From Cyclina sinensis (lineage: Eukaryota > Mollusca > Bivalvia > Venerida > Veneridae), in contig JAAONU010000016.1 of NCBI GenBank assembly GCA_012932295.1, forward strand, positions 46,035,241 to 46,099,240: a stretch of 64,000 nt of DNA. Reading direction: 5' to 3'. The position numbers and the translations under genes were made by a program. Positions 24,427 to 39,400 of the stretch are shown piece after piece (the first letter of the stretch is position 1; every line of letters begins with the position of its first letter). The notes beneath the pieces were generated by a model. It was not told the DNA's origin. It did not search any database and was given only the letters and a program-made list of their open reading frames with translations.

Positions 24427-27400
24427 CTGAAAAAAAAGAAATAATTTAAATTAATTATTATAATAGATTTGCAGTTCAACTTCTTTCATAGGTATACACT
24501 TGAAAACAATTTGGAATTTTAATAAACAGATAGTACGCTGATATAACAGTTTATACTGTGGAGCCAGCATTTAACACTTTTCTAATTATTGACATTCATG
24601 ATACGGAACAATTTTAAATAGACAGTTCCTAAAATATTGAGAATTTACTTCACTTTTAAGTAATGTGAATTCGAATGCTATTGGATAAAGTGTTACCCAG
24701 TACCAAGGTGACGGAAATACTTAGTACACCGGCAAGGTGAATGCACTAATATACATCTTCATATAGAGGGTTGTACCATTGCTAGGTGGACAGACATTTA
24801 TTTTAAATGCACACTTATTTGGTTAATATGAGACAGAAGAGGCTTTACGAAAAAGCATGATCCGTAGACTTTATACAGACTGAAGGGACATTAAGACACT
24901 TTAATACAAAAAGTTCAGGAATTTCGTATGGTGTGATAAACGAACAACACTCTGCGCTGTCAAAGGTAGCAGGTTCGAATCTTAAAGGTGTAATTCTACT
25001 GAGATTTCCACATTCCTTTTTTTCGGCGCTAGCACTGGTCAGATCTACAGAAGTGGTAATCGGGAGTGGATTAATGTTAAGTTGCATGAATTAGTCTTAA
25101 CGTGTGTTGTTTAACAATATATCTTAGTTCAAGTTGACTAGACTGAAAATGTACAGGAGGGCAGTTGAAACTGATATCAGCTAAATTCAATGACATAATT
25201 GAAGCAAAACACATGGCTAATACTTACTTCATCCAAAATTTCGCTTTAGATGGCATTTTGGTGTGTCTAAAATTGGAAAAAAATATACATAGTGTTTGAT
25301 AATGTATGGACTTTGCGCAGTGCTTGCGAGTGAAGTTTTGTTAACTGATACTTTTCACCTTCTACAAGCTTAAAAGAAATTCAGATGGCATAAGAATGTC
25401 AGAATTTAGTCACGTTTTTTTCTTAAATATATGAGACTTAGTGATTATGAAACTTGATATTAAATGGTTTTGTTACGATACAGAACTGAATCTACTTTCT
25501 TTCATTATTTTACTAATGATATTTAAGTATGATACGCCGTTTTGACTACGGGTTGCACTATAATGAGTACTTACTCTGCAAGTCTATTCGGATCCTTCGA
25601 ATATGGCGGAGGTTCCGAATCCACCAACATTGAATCCTGAGCATTCATACGTCTGAAATACTTTGCAAGCTTCACAGAAAATATCAAAGACGGCAGGAAG
25701 AAGAATATGACCCATCCTAATGAGAACCAAAACCCATTCTGAAAGAAAGGCATTATAACATTTCGTTAATTACATATTGCTTTGGATAATTTGTGCTCTA
25801 AGTACAAAATTCATGTCAATTCAATAACTAGTAAATGGGACCAAATATGCATCGTTTCGTATAACTGCGAAAGTATCTTTCAAGATGCCAGTAGAATCAT
25901 TAAGGAGGCAAAAAGAAGAGATGTGGCCCTATCCGATTGTGTTCGAATGTTGCCAAGTTCGTGGAAAAACATTAACGACCATAGGAAGAGGTATAAAATG
26001 AACACGTAGATAAAACAATAAAAAAAATTGATTAGTTTTCAGTAAAATGTTAGTCTTTCCGAGATACATCATTCTCGGTTCTGTCTGCAGTGCAATAAGA
26101 AACAGAGTATATATCAGATGAAAAGTGTTATTCGGACATTTTCTGACTTACAAAGGAGTCCAGAAAGTTGTAGCAGAACGTGTAGACAAGCAGGGTGTTG
26201 TAAACATTCCAAATGGGCTCACAGGACCCCAATTTGTTTTTCACCTGAAATGCAGATATTGTTGTTAGTTCGAAAACGATGATGACGGTAATAAACAAGA
26301 GCAACCGCAAGCAGGCGCCACGCTCGACTTTTTTCCTATTTTCAAAGGCAAACACATCAGAGGAAGCACATTGTGGTGAAGGGATTTCAAATGAAACATC
26401 CTTTGGAAATATAATTATACATAAAAAGTTAGGGCCAATTTTAGCAACATTCAGAAATTTGACCTTAAAGGTCAAGGTCAAGTTCAGTTTAACCTTGTTT
26501 GAAGGTATTGTCTAAAAGGTAGTTAAGGTCATTTTTAGGTCATGGTCACTTTTGACTTATTCAACGTGTCGGTTTTGTCACAAGTGTTGTTTCGCCCAAG
26601 TATGAATCAATTCCAACAATTAATGACAAAGTTATGGCAAATTGTAGCAAAATTCAATAATTTGACCTTGAAAGTCAAGGTATTTTAACGTAAAATTGAT
26701 ACATGAAAGAATCATAATGTCGGATTTGTCATAAGTGTTGTTTAGTCCAAGTATGTGCAAATCCATAAAAAAAATACAAAAATTATGACAATTTGAGCAA
26801 AATAATTTGACCTTGACGGTCATGGTCATTTTAAGGTAAAGGTCACACTTGAATAATTTATCATGTCGGCTTTGTCATAAGTGTTGTTTTTTTTCCAAGT
26901 ATTATTAACATCCAACCACAAATAACAAAATTATGGCCAGGTTTAGCAAATTCAATAATCTGACGTTGACTGTACAGGTAATTTAAAGGTCAAGGTCATA
27001 TCTGAAAGAATCAAAATGTCGGATTTGTCATAAGTGTTGTTTTGTCCAAGTATGAATCAAAAAAATAAATAAATGAGAAAGGTATGACAATTTAAGCAAA
27101 ATTCAATCATCTGACCTTGACGGTCAAGGTCATTTTCAGGTTATGGTCATACCTGAGTTATTCAATATGTCTGTTTTCCTATAATTGTTGTTTTGTCCAA
27201 GTATGAATCAAAACCAACCATGAACAACAAAGTTATGATAATTTAAGCAAAATTTAATTATTTGACCTTGACGGTCATGGTAATTTTAATGTTAAGGTCA
27301 ATCTTGAATAATTTATCTTGTCGGCTTTGTCATAAGTGTTGTTTTGTCCAAGTCTGATTCAAATCCAACCATAAATAACAAAATAATGGCCAGTTTTAAC

Positions 27401-30400
27401 AAAATTCAATGATTTGACCTTGACTGTCAAGGTCATTTAAAGGTCAATGTCAAACTTGAAATAATCATTATGTCGGATTTGTCATAAGTGTTGTTTAGTC
27501 TAAATATAAATCAAATCTATAAATAAATGAGAAAGTTATGACAATTTAAGCAAAATTCAATCATTTGACCTTGACAGTCAAGGTCATTTTAAGGTCATGG
27601 TCATATCTTGTCATATCTTGTCATAAGTGTTGTTTTGTCCAAGTATAAATCAAATCCAACCATAAACACTAAAGTTATGGACAATTTTAGCAAGATTTAA
27701 TAATTTGACCTTGAAGATGAAGGTCATTTATGAGTCAAGGTCAAGTTGAGTCTCATGCACTTGAAGATCTTGTCCAAAGGATTGTTGTGTCCAAGTATGA
27801 AACAATCCACCTATTAATTATTAAGTTATGGCAAATTTTAGCAAAATTCAATAATTTGACCTTGAAGCTGAAGGTCATTTATGAGTCAAGGTCAAGTTTA
27901 GTCCGGTCTACTTGAAGGTCTTGTCTAAAGGGTTATTGTTCCCAAGTATGTATGTATAAAGTTATGGTCAATTTTAGCAAAATTCAATATTTTGACATTG
28001 AAGGTGAAGGTCATTTATGAGTCAAGGTCAAGTTAAATCTGGTCTACTTGAAGGTCTTGTCCAAAGGGTTGTTGTTTCCAAGCAGAAAGAGAATCCACCT
28101 ACTAATAATAAAGTTATAGCCAATTTAAGCAAAATTAAATATTTTGACCTTGAATTTGAACGTCATTTTAGAGTCAAGCTCAAGTTTTGTCTGGTCATCT
28201 TGAAGGTCTTGTCCAAAAGGTTGTCCAAGTAAGAAGATAATCCATCAAGGAATAAAAAAAAATATGATAAATGTTAAAGTTTTCGGACGGCAACGGCAAC
28301 GACACCATGACTATAGCAATAACTCGATTTTTTTTTCAAAATAAAGTCGAGCTAAAAAATGTGCACATTTTAACCCTATGTATATAATGCCAATAAAACA
28401 GTATATAAACAGTAGATAAAAGGAAAAACCGTAGATCAATATAAGTCATTTATATTCCATTTACCCAAAGCTCCAAGTCTTTGATGATAGGTTTGTTACG
28501 TTGTCTTCTGTTTTAAGAGTGTGGCATTGAAAACAAATTTCTAGATTTCTAAAGGATTGGAACAAAGAATGTTGCTGGCTTTGCATGAATATTACCAATG
28601 TGGCCTTGAACGTTCTTGGTTAAAGTTAATGATATACCAGTTAAATACTTGCTTCAGAAAAAAAGAAGAAAGAAGGTAAAAAAGGAAATAAAAAGGAAAG
28701 ATAAAGACTAACCGCGTCGTCTGTATAATTCACGTATGAGTCCACGATAGAGAGAAGTCGAGCTACGTAAGTTTTCAAAATCTGAAAAAGAGGTCTTCGT
28801 TACGCATTGTAAATATAGCTCATTTGTTACTGGCCGAGGCCAGTATAGTTAACATAAAATGTTTCAGCTAAGATTTTTTCATGTAGAGCAAAGCTCTTTT
28901 TATCATAACGGTAAAGGCAAAAATGTTGTTTATATTGTCTATATTGATAATTAGATAGTAAAATGACGAAAGAATGGAATTCTTGTCATAACCTTAGATA
29001 ACTTATTGAGCAGTTTAGTATGTCCTACGCACAAAAGAGTAACTCACCGATCTAGCTGAGGCACTTCCATTGTTTTGTACATAACTGTCGGCATTCTGAA
29101 GTGCTATGTCTAACTTGTCAACCTGTGCCTGTAGAAAAAAGAAATATTAAATGCTTTTAAGAGTCTCAATATAAAGAAAAGAATCAGATTAGCAAAAGTC
29201 CGTAAAATAGGCAGTGTTACATGCTGTGAATTCTCAACGGCAGTGAAATCTTTTCCTGAGAAGTCAATCAGTAAGATCCCACACGTAAAACAAGAGGGCC
29301 GTGATGACCCTAAATCGCTCACGAGTATGATTCCTCTAAACAGCAAGGCCAACAAAAGCATTCGGTTAACCCTTAACCTGCTGAATTTTTGTAATCGATT
29401 TGCCCAGCTTTGAATTTGCAACCGTCCATTCAGAGTAAAAGGTATTTCAATATCAAAATGCAAAAATAGAGCTACCAGTTTTATAGATCCTGGTCAGACT
29501 GCACGGATGTGCAGGCTGGTCTGGCTGTATACTGGTGGCAATGGCTAATCACTTTCGGTTCCAGCAGATTAAAAATACAGCAAACTAAAATATTCAAAAT
29601 CCGGTTAACTTTATGGCAAGTTCTTTACGTAGACCCTGACCTCTTTCATCTACCCAATATTTTTTTACTGCTTGTTTTCTGATTTTTATATTCAAAAGTG
29701 CTACGTCTGTGTAAAACTATCTGTTGCTGTGTCACCCTCACGCTGACTCCTAAAATTTCTTTTAAAAAAGAAATGTTCAAACCACTTTAGATTTAACAGG
29801 TTTTGATTAAATTGGAGTGTAAAAACCAGCTCACCCCCATAGTCAATAATAGGCATTATCACAGACTAAAAGTAACAAGCGCCATATGATGGTAGGTTAA
29901 TTAAGCTAAAGATGCGTTACCACAGTATTGATAGATATGTCAGTTGTCTCGCTGTTGATCTTGCACAGAACCAGCTAAGACTACTTTATAGAAACTTAAT
30001 TTTACTATATAAAATGAATCAATCACATACCAGTATGTTGGACATAACATCGTCCATTGCTGCCACAGAAGTGTTCAATGCAGTCTGAAATTTAAACAAA
30101 TCAATTACAAGCATATTATTATGAGGCGCGGCCTTACAACACTAGGTTAAATAGTCAAAGCTATGACATAGAAGTTTGTTTTGATAAAAATTATCTAAGG
30201 GAAAAACGTGTTACTGTTCAACTAAAAAGGATAATTGTGGTGTGCTGTTCCAATTTAATGCATTGAATTTTCAAAAAATGAATCATGCACCTAAAGGCAT
30301 AACTTTTTGTGTTTTTTAAAAAGGGATATTGTGAAAATCGGTCTTAAAACATAAAAAATATCCACTACCATAACAGCGTCTAAAACATTAGTTGGTATCA

Positions 30401-33400
30401 TAAATATATCTTGAACGCCAGCAGTTTTCGGAGTCCCCCACATACATCATCATGACTAAACCGATCACAACGCGACTGTTCCCTACTGGTTTTATACTAC
30501 TTACCTTGTTATTTTCTACATAAACAAACTCTTCGTTCTCAATTCGCCTTAGCTCTTTAGCCTGATTTTCCAGTTGGGTCTAGAAATAATTCAACAAATT
30601 GCACTGGTTGCTTTTCAGTTGTATTTTCTGTCTCTTTCAAATCCGCTTAGATACAACTTAAATTTACAATCAAACTTTACCAGACAAAAAATTATGGAGG
30701 GGGATCACAACCAAACTTTTTTATCACAAGAAGTGTTAATTATATACAGCTATAAATACTGGAAGACGCATACTTGCATTTCGAGTCTTAATAGAGAGAC
30801 ATGAGTTATGTTTGCAAGTAGCATTTCATAGGATATATTTTTGAACATTTACTGTGGAAATTCACCACCTTTCTAATGATGAATAATTTCGGCGTTGATA
30901 ACCCTCCATACAAAAAAACACAACTGCTTTATTTAGAAATAATTCTTAAATGTCAAAGTTTAAACAGATTTCACCCTAAGACGATTTTCCAATCAACTTG
31001 GGCTTTTTACACACACTAATCCTTGTTTTATAACGAGTGGGTAAGTTTAATTGTTTCAAGTTTTTTCTATTGAATATTTAGAGACAACACTTAAACATAA
31101 GCACACACATACACACAGAGACAGACACACACATGTATATATATATATCGTTATGTGCAAAAGTAAACCTTAAAGGTACTTGAATTTATTATGTAACTAA
31201 ATTTCGTGACATTAAATACTTTATAAAACCGGTCTTTATTCACAACTTTTCACACTCGATGAAATTTTTTGCATCTCTTTGTTCGTGCAATCCACAGACA
31301 CTTGGGGTAAAGAAATAGTACTTGTTTCACAAATGCGAAGACATAAGGCACTCATATACCAAGTTTGGTGCCTGTCTGAGAACGTTTCAAAAATTGCTAA
31401 AATTCACGAATTTGCATTATAAATATAAAGATATAAATGTTTGTCTTTCGAAAATTGTCAACACGCGTCGATTTACACCGCGTATTTTACTCGTTCAGCA
31501 TTATTCACACTCACCGCTGGTGTCCTTCGACGCAGAAATGATTTATCTTCAGGATTATGTACACGAAAAGAACCGCTGTGAGAATTAGCCAAGAGAAAAC
31601 ATCTAGTTTCTTTCGAATTTCAACGTTTTTTCATCAATTTACACAATCTTTCGACAGGTACTCTGCTGGTTCCTAACTTCCCAAGTTCTTTGATAAACGG
31701 CGCGGTACACGTAGGAACTAGAAGAACCCATGCGGTAATCACTACGTAAATCGATTTTTTTTCTTCCTTGCACTGGCATTTCAAAATTAAAACAAAAAAT
31801 GTTCACCAATTAACACTGACTTTGATTTTAAAAAAGCAATACTCTCTTTTTATTTTATGATAGTTTTATGATGTTTAAAGTGATTTTTAAGTCTGCACAC
31901 TTGACAGTTTCCTCACAGAATATGTTCTCTTTGATAATAATTCTCTTCAAGCAGACTAATTCTCGAAAGATTGTGTAAATGAAGGAAATTTTGTGAAATT
32001 TTGGTGTTTCGCTACGAATTGTGTTGGCAAACAAGGATAACAGGTATTTTGAGTTTCATGAACGTGAAGATAAATCATTTCTGCGTCGCAAGACATCAGT
32101 ACTGCATGTGATATACTTTGAACGAGAAAAATACGCGGTGTAAATCGACGTGTGTTGACAATTTTCGAAAGACAAACATTTATATCTTTATATTTATAAT
32201 GCAAATTCGTGAATTTTAGCAATTTTTGAAACGTTCTCAGACAGGCACCAAACTTGGTATATGAGTGCCTTATGTCTTCGCATTTGTGAAACAAGTACTA
32301 TTTCTTTACCCCAAGTGTCTGTGGTGTAATCTGCATATGTCATATCTATCGTCTCTGTCTATCGTGTAACGTACGACGTCATTATTGCATACAAGGTGGT
32401 CTTTATGAACATCTATTTCTACTACAGAAAGCATTTAAAATGTATGTTAAAAAAGAAAAAAAGATAAATCTGGGGTCCAGATCTTTTCCCATAGATATTT
32501 TGTTACTCAGAGTTCTCCTCTCATGCGGTCATTTTATTACACAACATACCCAAAAGATCATGACCGCAACATTTATACACTGTTAAAGTATTCCGTTTAG
32601 ACATCAATTAAAAGACTTACCGTAATGTTTGGCGGTAACGTTGGTCTGTTTGCATATGTGTCTATTTCGTCCGCTAGGCTGCTAAGACTTGCATTAGTAA
32701 CGTTCGAACCGAGCTTTTAAAAAAAATATTTAAAAAAATGATTTATACCAGGTTTGTTTCTTTTTATTCAATCAAGATAATTTTTTTTACTATTCTATAT
32801 TTTCCTATTAAAGCAGCTAGTTCACATTTGAACGGAACAAATAAAAAGTTGTTTTTTCTACTCTCTCTCGTAACTGTTGGAGAAGTGTATGTTTTCTGAC
32901 AAAAAAAAAAACAAACTCAACTCGTGTAGGTCACACTGCACGGGAAAACACCTTTTTCGTAAACCCCCAATTTCGGTTCAGTGGAATTTGGAATTCCGGT
33001 TAAATGAAGAAAACGTTATTCCTGGAGCGGGTGCTTGCTATACCACGTGTCCCGTTCCGCAACATGGCGTCTTCATCAGTCTTGGCACAGGCATTCGTTT
33101 TATGGATGAATGTTCCGAACCACTATATTACCAACATAAAGCACGACCGTTCACAATAATACATCTGACGGTCACTCACAAAAAAAATCAAACAGATTTT
33201 CTCTAATTTAAGCTGATAGATGCAATGTAACTCTTATTGTCTCTAATAGCCGAATCTTTTTTTCTAAATACAGCAATCAATAACTCCATTCAAAGTGAAA
33301 CAAATGAAATATTTTTTCCACCGTACCTCTTATTTCTCTCAAATAAATTTCACCGCTTGTTCACAAAACTTTTTGTGACATCATTTCCAATCTTTTGCGT

Positions 33401-36400
33401 AGTATAATTAAATAGAAAGTAAATATTAAATTGTTGGATAAACTCAATCTTAACATCTCAACCAAGTTTCAGATTAATTGTATAAATAAACTGAAATCTT
33501 TTGTGGCCTTTATATATTCTGTAACTGATCCTGTAGATAACTTGAACCAGCTGATATACTTTCATTTTCAAAATCATGCCAATGTTTGGATGGAAAATTT
33601 AAATCCTGTTTGAAGTAAAGTAAAGCGACCCTCTCAGATCCATTTTTTTAAACTTTCTTACGTTGTGTTGGTTACATAGTGGTTCGGGGCATTTAACAAT
33701 GAAACGAATGCCTGTGGCCCAATATTCAAAAACGGATATGATGTGAGCGCATGCGTGAAGGGTAAATGTGATCAGTCATATGACGGCACACGGAAATATA
33801 AATTCTAAATGTAGGTTTCAGACCGTTCGTAACGCTGTAGCCTATGATGGAGAAACTACCCATTTTTTTACAATCACGAGACATTGCATTTGGTGACAAT
33901 GCGTCTGTAGATGGGAACTGTTAGACGCAATACACATACGTATATAGTTACAACTAAATTCCTAGTCAATGAACATCTGTGAATGAGCCGCTTTAACAAC
34001 TTAAACATGTTGAGATTTGAGAAAATAGAGATTTCCTTGCTGCTATGTAAAATTACACCTTTTCCATCAACTTCGTGAACTATAAACACCAGAGCAGAGC
34101 TTCATTGCCGAAGATTTCTGGTAACTTGTGAACGAATCAGTGTACTTACTTCAGCGTAGAATTTCGCAAAGCTTATATTAACCGCGTTTTTAACATCAGC
34201 CAACTGAGTCTTCAACTCAGCAGAAAATATGTCCACAGTCGACAGGTTAAGGTTGATGGCGTCAATCTCCGCTTGTACGTCCAACGTCTGAAATAGAACG
34301 ACCAGCACTTACACTACTCTCAGTTTCTCTATTTTTGTAATAAAAAAAACATTGTACCTAAGAAAATGTTAAGTGCCATCATAATTCGATAAAATTTGAC
34401 AGTTTATGGGCGGATATTTTGTAAAAGGTTCTTTTTAATAAGTTTAAACGAATACAGCTATAATTAAACCCGTTTTGAAATAAGTGTTGTTTTCGCAATT
34501 TGAAAAAAAAGAGAAGCTTTGCAAAATGGGGAAAAATCGTTAGAAGTTAACTTTGTTGAAAAAAAACTCACCTTAGAGTAGTTCAGCATGTCGTCTAAGT
34601 CGAATTTATTGTCCAGTTTAAATGCTGTAAAAGCCCCCTTACCATCTTTACAGTCCCTGCAAGTACAAGAGGACCATTTTTTGTTTTAGAAAACAAAAAG
34701 TACACCAGTACTAATTACGTAGAAAGAAGACCAGACAATAAATTAGAAAGATATAGCTGGCTTAATTTTATACTTAATATACTTTTTCTTATATTTTCAT
34801 TTTTTCTTCTTTTATTTATTTAAACTTAATTTCTGATATAAGAAAAAGCAAGAGACTCGCCTGATGATAGATGGAATTGTGTCAAAAATGAATCGCATAA
34901 TGAGAAAATGTTAACCTACCGTAACACCCCTGTTAATGTGAGGGGTATTGTTTTGTTGTTAAGAAGCATATCTGCCAGAAAGTAGTTGCCTGCTCCCACC
35001 TTCTGATCGTTATAGATTGTCACATACTGAAAGTTGTCAAATTTGTCCATCGTTTATTTCAGTGCATATGTCATAATTCAGTTTTAAATATATCTTAAAA
35101 TACTCTCTATACTTTTTATTCTTTTGAATTTGATATCTTTTTTAAGTTTTTTTTTATATAATGAAAGAAAAAAATGTTCAGAATTTGCATTTCGTTACTC
35201 CTTTGGCAGACACAAAACTAAATAACATTTTTTTTTTTAATTTAAGTGTGTATCATGACTCCAATTGTGTTACATGTACATTGAATGGCTACAACGAATG
35301 GACAATTTTATATTTGCATTTGTATTTGCTGTTGTAAGCATTAGACCAGATTTTAAATTTCCCTTGAAATGGTTGCTCATAAGTTAGATTATAAGTTAGA
35401 TTTTACTTCTTTCAACTAAAGTGTTTACATTTTCAGAACTGACGAATCATTGACTCTATATCAACTCCTAGATACTTGCACGAAGTTTTCGACACCTTGC
35501 CTTACCTCTTCCAGTTTGTCCAAGTCAGTGATAGGTTCACAGACCATCTTGTGCATTGGGGCTCCAGGTATAAATGTTACAAATGTCAGTAACATCAACC
35601 AAGCCGAGAATATGAAGATCAAAGATGCAGCACTGGAAGAGAAAATGCAACATCTTCGCCGTCAAAAGGTAGATCAAAGACTTTCAATTTCAGACACAAT
35701 TGTTGTATGTCAATTCAAGCGTTTTATTTTTCGACCGTTACTGATCACGATTGAAGTATATTCACTGTTGCAAGGTGTATAGTCATTCCAAGATTAAGAG
35801 CTCACTTGCGTTGTGGTTTTAATATACACCATGAATATCATATATGGTACATGTCTTTTATATATCTCTTATATATCTGTTACGAGTCTGTTACAAAGCT
35901 GTTCTTGAACTTTGTAAATAGATATATTGTTGTGGATCAAATGTTTTATTTTAAGCTTCACTTGCCAACACTTAGACAATTGTTAGTGTATAATGACGGA
36001 TAATGCAATGAAATTAGACTTCGCCTTTTAGGAAAAAATGGGAAAAGAATAAAAACACATATATATTCTAAATATAACGGTTATACTTACACCATAAGCA
36101 TTAGACCACCACAGTTTGATACACAGCCTCTGTCTTGCGGTGGAGTCTTTATACTGCCGCGAAAGATGCCGAACGCCAACCCAAAGAGAGTTAATACTAC
36201 AGCAATCAGACATATAGAGGAGAGTCCCACGCCTCCGTACCACCTTGAAACCAAAAAGAAATCAACATATTGCAAGCAATATCACAAAATAACACGTACC
36301 GTTCTAGTTAGCTGAAATTTAACGATTAGCTGGCAATGTTTATTTGTTTGTTTGTTTGTTTGTTTTTTTATTTATTTTGTCGTCTGATCTGCATATAAGC

Positions 36401-39400
36401 TATTTTTTTCGTGTAACTAATGTGGATTCAGTACTTTTACCTTCTTCTTGTAAGTGTTATATTTTATTAAGCTTGCATTACTTAAAGTGAGATGTTTTAA
36501 TTATCCCCCACCGAAATGGCAGCGGGGGATATGGTAATATTCTCCGTCCGTCCTTCCGTCCGTTATAAATTTAAGATATCAACTTGAAACTTCATAGGAT
36601 AGACCTCACTAAGGAGGAATGCAATGCACAAGAATGGTAACTCTAACATTCAAAATGTTTAAGTTATTGTTCTTTGTTATTTTCCATGCTTAATGTTTGT
36701 CTACAGCTTAACTGTAAAAGTATTTGAGATATCAACTTGAAACTTCATAGGTGGATAGATTTCAGGAGGGAGTGCTGAGCAAAGGGAATGATAACTCTAC
36801 CTTTCATATTTTTACTTATTGCCCTTTGTTATTTTTCATGCTTAAATTTTGTTCGGACAATAACTCAAAAAGTAGGTCTTGATACTGGTTTCACATCTAT
36901 AATCACTTTAACCATCAGTCTTCATTACCAAAACATTTTTTAGAAATGAATTAGTCTCCTCTTCATTACATACTTTTTCCAACAAGCAAACACACTCGGT
37001 GGGGATGGCCATGTCAACATGGCTCTTGTTTCTTTTTTCTTTTTTAATGAAATCTTAAGCTAGTAAGTCAATGTTTAAAAAGAAGACAAAGCGATGAATG
37101 ACGTCTGGTATCCCTTTGTCTGGTCTGTGGAAGCAAAGCTGCTGTTCAAATGACATTATATGTCATTTCTTAATTAAGATTAAACATACAGAGTATGAAC
37201 ACAGATCAAAACAGACGTTTGTTACATGATAATGTTTGTGTTCTATCAAAGCGATGGCTGATAAATTTCAAAGTTTACCTATATTTGTCGTAAGTCTCAA
37301 TCAGCTCTTTAAAGTCTCTGATTTTGGTGATATATTTGTCTAGGTCCACCGTAGCACCTTCGCCACTCAACTGAAAAATAAAAGATGGTTTAATGTAACA
37401 AATACAGTGGTTAATTTCATTCTTAGATCTGTTGCCTCTTAACGTCTTAAATCAATGAAATGTAAATCAAAACACTAAGAGGAGATACAAAATAGAATAA
37501 TTCAAGTATCTGTATTTTGTTAACAACGAGCTACATTTTGAAATATGTCCTAAAGAATAAAGGGGAAATAACTGCGAATAAGACTTATTTTATTCTTATC
37601 TTCTAAGATGTTTACATTAATAATATATTATATAATATGTGAATGACATGAAAACTGTCTTAACAATTGCAAGGACAATTTATTTTCACGAGGCGTTCCT
37701 AAGAAGCAGAGTAGTTGACCGTGTGTAAATGTACAGTATACCCATGCCATACCTTATCATTTACGTCTGTTATTTCGTTTACTATGTCCGCTAAGTCACC
37801 AGCGAAATTAGATATTTTTGTCTTCATATCTATAAATATATATAAAAAAGTATACAGGCCTATCCCGTGGCGTTTTGTCATTTTGGTTTGGTCGTCCCCA
37901 TTAACGGCATTGACCGACGACACAGGAAAACGGGTAACGGACACGATTTTGAAAATTGATATTTCTACTTATTTAAACAAATGATATTCCATGACAAATG
38001 TTCTAAAGTTTCAGTTTCCTGCATAAAACAGATACGATATACTATCATGCTGAAGAGGAACATGACGCGCAAAATTGATATTCCTTAAAATTACGTCACA
38101 TACCCTTATTTGACGTCAGATACTAATTAAGTTTCTGTTGGCAGTACATATGGTAGAATATTCAAATTTAGCTATTTCATTGCAAAACTATACTATTTAT
38201 CCCACTTTTTTTACATAGCTGTAACATAATTATATTATCTTTGAGCGTTGCTGTTTATTTAGGAACATTTTTGTATAAGGAAGTACAGTCTTGAAAAACT
38301 GTTGCTATGGTTATGATAATCAAGATATTTAATACAAAATAAGCAATATTCAGGCTATCATTGCTTAACTTTAACTCTGCTTTTGATGATGACGAGAATT
38401 TTTTCTCTTTTTTGTCAGATTTACAATTCAGTTTATTTCAATACTTAGTATTAAATAAGTTGTCCGTGTCGTCGGTCAATTAATAGCGTTTTTGTCATGT
38501 CGGTGTGCTTGACGACCAATACAACATGGCAGAAAGCAGCCACCATAACTTATTTTTACAGTGATCATTAAATTATAGACAGAACCATTGAAATAAATGT
38601 AAAATAAAAAGGTGTTTCCAAACTGTCAAGCAATAATGAAACAAAAATTCAAGAAAAAAAAACACCGACACAATTGGGCAGCTACTCCTACAACACTACT
38701 TACTGCTTAATCTTAATACTAAAAGAATCTGACGGCCAGAATAAAATAGTTACGAAGACTATTTCATCACATAATACTGGAGACTTTCTGCACGACAAGG
38801 AAAATATATCAGACATTGATTATTTACCTTCACGTGATGAGTTTGAATCTTTCCCGACTCTTGCTGGTATATCGTCCACTTCCGCTTCCGCCTACATTGG
38901 TACAGAATTTGTCATAATAAGGATCATGATATTCTGAATATATCTTTAAAGAGATTTCCTTAAAAGTGGTGTACAAACAGTTACTCTTCAACACGAAAAT
39001 GTGGTTCTATGAAATTTTTAACATATTTTATTGGCATGTTGATTGCTAAAAATGATGGGGCAGTGGCTGAGGGTCCGAGCGTCTGGCCTCGGATCCAGAA
39101 GTCGCTTTCTCGAAACCTAGCAGTGTTTTTCCGCATTTTACAATTTTGAGTAGAGAACTTGTTTTAACTGGGGAAGCGGTCATCGAGCAGGATAAACATA
39201 GATAGTAGAAACACATGGTGGCTAAGTGCTAAGAGCCTTCAATGGTGTTCCGTATTCCACATGTTCCAATGAACTTAATAGTAAAAGTAGGAAGTCTTTT
39301 CCCAATCTATGTAAACTTGATATAAGTTTATAAAAAATAAAGTTAGAAGCTACAATAATTGAATACATCCGGCTTGCAAACGTTAATATAATGCAACAGA

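Noticed and set aside
31322..32294. Two mirror-image ORFs of 88 and 112 codons
   Set aside because: They are the arms of one inverted-repeat element read from each side.
32877..33206. 109-codon plus-strand ORF in intron 16
   Set aside because: No family features, and it overlaps one half of a short inverted repeat.
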